A stretch of DNA of 64,000 nt from QHXQ01 sp963788965 (GTDB lineage: Bacteria > Acidobacteriota > Blastocatellia > Pyrinomonadales > Pyrinomonadaceae), in the NCBI GenBank assembly GCA_963788965.1, contig CAWBIK010000006.1:62001-126000 (forward strand), given 5' to 3'. The first letter of the stretch is position 1, and each line of letters begins with the position of its first letter. Of the stretch, positions 61,847-64,000 are shown in pieces. The notes below the pieces were generated by a model that saw nothing but the letters and a program-made list of their open reading frames with translations, ran no database searches and had not been told where the DNA came from. The translations under genes were made by a program, and so were the position numbers.

Positions 61847-61928
61847 TTGCAGACTGCGCTAAGAGCGTAGCGAACGCGCGGCGCGTCGTGATAGCATGCG
61901 CGCCCAAGAAGAAAGGGAGTGACCCCGG

Positions 61929-63353
61929 ATGTTATTCGTTGCCACGAAGACCCTCAATCATCACGTCGAGCCTGCGACCCGCACGCCGCTCATCGAGCGG
62001 CTACAGGAGAAGGGCCTCGTGCCGCTCGTTCGTTCCGCCCGGCTGCACGCTTACGAGTTGGCGCTGCCCGGCGCAGAGCGCGTGCGCGAGTTGGAACGCG
62101 CGCTCGCCGTCGAACACGACACGGCCGGCGAAGTGCCTTACGTGCGCGGCGACCTGTTCTGCGTTGAAGACTTCGTTCACTTCCTGATCTTCGGCGACGA
62201 GTCGGACGCGCCCGGCGTGCGCGCAGGCATCGTCTATGAGGCCGACACCATCGCGCCCGAAGATAAACTCGACGCCTTCTGCCGCAACGTCTACGACGCG
62301 CTTGAGGCGGCGCGTGGCTTCAGCGATCTGAAGGCCGCGAGCGCGCTCGTTGAAGTCGAATGGCAGGCGCAAGCGTCGGCTGCGCCTGAGAGCTTCGCGC
62401 GCTTCGCGGCCGAGGCGGCGGCTGAAGGCGGGCCGCAGAGTGCGCGCAGCACGATGGTCGCCGATTGGCTGCGTGTCGCGGGCATGTTGGAGAACACGGA
62501 GGCGCGACAGGTCTTGCGCCGTCTGGTCGAAGCGCAAGCCGAAGGGCACGGGGGCGGGTCGCTCGTCGGCGACGATGGCGTTGCCGAATCGTTGCTGGAT
62601 AGGCTGGCGGGCGTCGGCTTGGTCAAGCGCGAAGTGCTGGTCAGTTGTCGCAAGGCCAACCGGCCGCTCTTTCGTCTGCCGTCGCCTGATGCGTTGGGCG
62701 TCTTGAACGCGAGCAACGCCATCTGCACCGAATGCGGCGCGGCCATCGCCGACGAGAAGGCGGACGACATCACCGTGCCGACTTCGCTGACCGCCACGCT
62801 CTTGCAAGACGGCTCGTGGCTGACGACGCACCTGCGCTCGATCCTCGGCAAACTGGGCTTGCCTGAAAGTCAGATCGTGACGCGCCCTGTGTCGGGCGAA
62901 GGCGAGTCGCGCGCGATGGCGCATGTCTGCGGCGAGGCGTTCCTGTTCCTCTTGCGCGACGGCGATTGGACGGCGCAGCAGGCGCGGCACGCGCTCGACG
63001 AACAGGCCCGCACGGACGCACCGCATCTTGTCGTCATTGCGACGGGCCGGATTCACGAAGAGGTGCGCCAACGTCTGCGCGAGCACGCGCGGCGACGCGC
63101 GCAGGTTGGGCGTGCGGGCGAAGTGCTGTTCATCGAGGGCATGGAAGCGGTCCGACCCGAACTACAACAGGCGTTCGAGCGTGTCGCGGCGACCGCGCTC
63201 AACGAACAGTTGTGGCCGCTCGACGACAGCCTCGGCGTCAACGTCGCGCAAGTGCTCGCCACGCGCTTCCGTCTGCTGCACAAGACCGGCCCCTTGCGCG
63301 AACTGGCCGCTTCGGCCGCAGGCGCAGTCGCCGGCAATCTACGCGAGGTCTAA
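61929..63353 (+). CDS. Protein of unknown function with a zinc-type Cys pair
   Basis: About 474 residues, soluble, no signal peptide. Parts visible: an N-terminal mixed domain (LFVATKTLNHHVEPATRTPL, then YVRGDLFCVEDFVHFLIFG), an Ala-rich helical middle, a winged-helix-like segment (ESLLDRLAGVGLVKREVLVSC, then KANRPLFRLP), a short ICTECGAAIADEK Cys-x2-Cys, and a C-terminal alpha/beta part (AHVCGEAFLFLLRDGDW, APHLVVIATGRIHEEVRQRL). The last resembles restriction-nuclease-like folds in outline, but the expected Glu-x-Lys is absent, so this is speculation. AAGGGAG precedes the start. The open frame is clean and the codon usage matches its neighbours. Family not recognised. Confidence 0.7.
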   Translation: MLFVATKTLNHHVEPATRTPLIERLQEKGLVPLVRSARLHAYELALPGAERVRELERALAVEHDTAGEVPYVRGDLFCVEDFVHFLIFGDESDAPGVRAGIVYEADTIAPEDKLDAFCRNVYDALEAARGFSDLKAASALVEVEWQAQASAAPESFARFAAEAAAEGGPQSARSTMVADWLRVAGMLENTEARQVLRRLVEAQAEGHGGGSLVGDDGVAESLLDRLAGVGLVKREVLVSCRKANRPLFRLPSPDALGVLNASNAICTECGAAIADEKADDITVPTSLTATLLQDGSWLTTHLRSILGKLGLPESQIVTRPVSGEGESRAMAHVCGEAFLFLLRDGDWTAQQARHALDEQARTDAPHLVVIATGRIHEEVRQRLREHARRRAQVGRAGEVLFIEGMEAVRPELQQAFERVAATALNEQLWPLDDSLGVNVAQVLATRFRLLHKTGPLRELAASAAGAVAGNLREV

Positions 63354-63355
63354 CT

Positions 63356-63428
63356 AAATGATGCATGCGGCATGATGAATGCAAGAACAGCTTGTTATTC
63401 ATCATTCATCATCCCACATTCATCATTT
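63356..63428. repeat. Heptamer-word palindrome (CATCATT / AATGATG)
   Basis: The left arm (63356-63390) has AAATGATGCATGCGGCATG and ATGAATGC; the right arm (63391-63428) is ATTCATCATTCATCATCCC and ATTCATCATTT. The centre is AACAGCTTGTT. It starts 2 bases after the stop of the unknown gene. Confidence 0.85.
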
Positions 63429-63519
63429 CTCTAGTTGACAACCCGTCGTGCGCCGCGCGAATCTTAGAGAGACTAGCTCTCCCCCTGAGCGTAGCTTCCA
63501 CACATAGAGGTTGCCGCAA

Positions 63520-64000
63520 GTGATTAAGACAAGATGGGTCGTATTATTCCTGTTGGCGTTCGTGCCTGCGCTGACGCGCGCACAGACGCCGGCCGATGCG
63601 CCTGCCACGCGCCCGCGCATGGTGAACCCCGCGCCGAGTACAGCGCCGCAAACGCAGCCCACACGAACGCCTGCCGTCGTTTCGACGCCGACGCCTGTGC
63701 CTGCGCCCGCCGTCGTGGTTGTGCCGCAGCAACAAACGCCGCCTGCGACCACCACCACCACCACGCCTGTGCCCGTGCCTGCGTTGACGCCCGCGCCCGT
63801 CGCGGTCTACGCACCGTTGCAGCCCGCCCGCCCGCCCGCCGCCGCTAAAGTTCGCGCGCACATCGCAGAGGCAGAACGCGCGCTCAAGACGCGTGTGCGC
63901 CCGTCCGCGTTGGGCACAAGTGCGCTGAACTTCGTGACGCTGGCCGCGCTCGACACGAACAGCGGGCAGGTGCATCTGTTGACGTTGCCGAAGCAGACGT
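63520..64000 (+). CDS. Secreted proline/threonine-rich protein (partial, runs off the right edge)
   Basis: From GTG 63520 (AGAGG 9 bases upstream) the frame is open to the window end, 160 residues. A signal peptide (WVVLFLLAFVPALTRAQ) is followed by about 80 residues rich in Pro, Thr, Val and Ala (for example TPVPVPALTPAPVAVYAP), then a more ordered region (AHIAEAERALKTRV, LNFVTLAALDTNSGQVHLLTL). The low-complexity part is probably a wall or membrane spacer. The functional domain lies beyond the window. Confidence 0.75.
   Translation, partial: MIKTRWVVLFLLAFVPALTRAQTPADAPATRPRMVNPAPSTAPQTQPTRTPAVVSTPTPVPAPAVVVVPQQQTPPATTTTTTPVPVPALTPAPVAVYAPLQPARPPAAAKVRAHIAEAERALKTRVRPSALGTSALNFVTLAALDTNSGQVHLLTLPKQT

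Noticed and set aside
61429..61907. Four overlapping repeat-protein-like frames on both strands (IHASQT-, VDHVWGG-, WITF- and RGSLFG-type)
   Set aside because: All are readings of the same 21-bp array in different phases, not independent genes.

Overview
The window looks like the chromosome of a GC-rich, diderm, free-living bacterium. It carries an LPS-assembly lipoprotein (lptE), a multihaem cytochrome, heme A synthase, an alpha-2-macroglobulin system and many secreted or lipid-anchored proteins. The gene set, including the tilS-hpt-ftsH-folP-lptE-holA and phoH-ybeY-CNNM runs and an arginine cluster with an N-acetylornithine-type transcarbamylase, suggests Acidobacteriota, perhaps Blastocatellia. 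That placement is inference from gene content. No rRNA, tRNA, CRISPR array, prophage or insertion sequence was recognised.

Layout. 1-8.4 kb (minus): a cell-envelope cluster of a DUF1175/YfaT-like protein, a thioester alpha-2-macroglobulin, a membrane protein and a penicillin-binding transpeptidase fused to a SpoIID domain (cut by the window edge). 8.8-13.9 kb (plus): a NarL-type response regulator, a lipoprotein hydrolase and a large beta-propeller sensor kinase. 14-25.5 kb: housekeeping and metabolic genes (SDR39U1 epimerase, heme A synthase, SDR, UV endonuclease uvsE, PHP phosphoesterase, S9 peptidase, PLP decarboxylase, aldo/keto reductase). 25.7-31 kb: a secreted tandem caspase-like protein and two amino-acid permeases. 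31-40 kb: the arginine regulon (argH divergent from argR-argG-P-loop gene-argC-tRNA-binding protein-argD-argF'-argB), with ArgR-box-like sites between argH and argR. 40-45.8 kb: multihaem cytochrome, secreted beta-propeller, small membrane protein, methyltransferase. 46-52.5 kb: tilS, hpt, ftsH, folP, lptE, holA. 52.6-55 kb (minus): lamin-tail-domain protein, a conserved unknown, rpsT. 55.3-60.5 kb: phoH, ybeY, CNNM transporter, deoxyhypusine-synthase-like protein, a YkgJ-type cysteine-cluster protein and an Sm-like protein. 60.6-64 kb: NlpC/P60 protein, an unrecognised gene and the start of a secreted proline-rich protein.

Two features run across the whole window. First, short-word repeats fill the spaces between genes: twelve palindromes whose arms are tandem copies of a 7-8 base word (a different word at most loci), and two indel-free 21-bp (3 x 7) tandem arrays upstream of tilS and of the unrecognised gene at 61.9 kb. 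Second, about twenty genes, including essential ones (argG, argH, tilS, phoH, ybeY), are broken by one-base indels, mostly in short homopolymers. I read these as sequence errors and give the full gene extents.

Most interesting biology: the transpeptidase-SpoIID fusion, the P-loop protein inside an arginine operon that shows no N-acetylglutamate synthase, the transcarbamylase with threonine at the residue that normally decides acetyl versus succinyl specificity, and the heptamer-based repeats.
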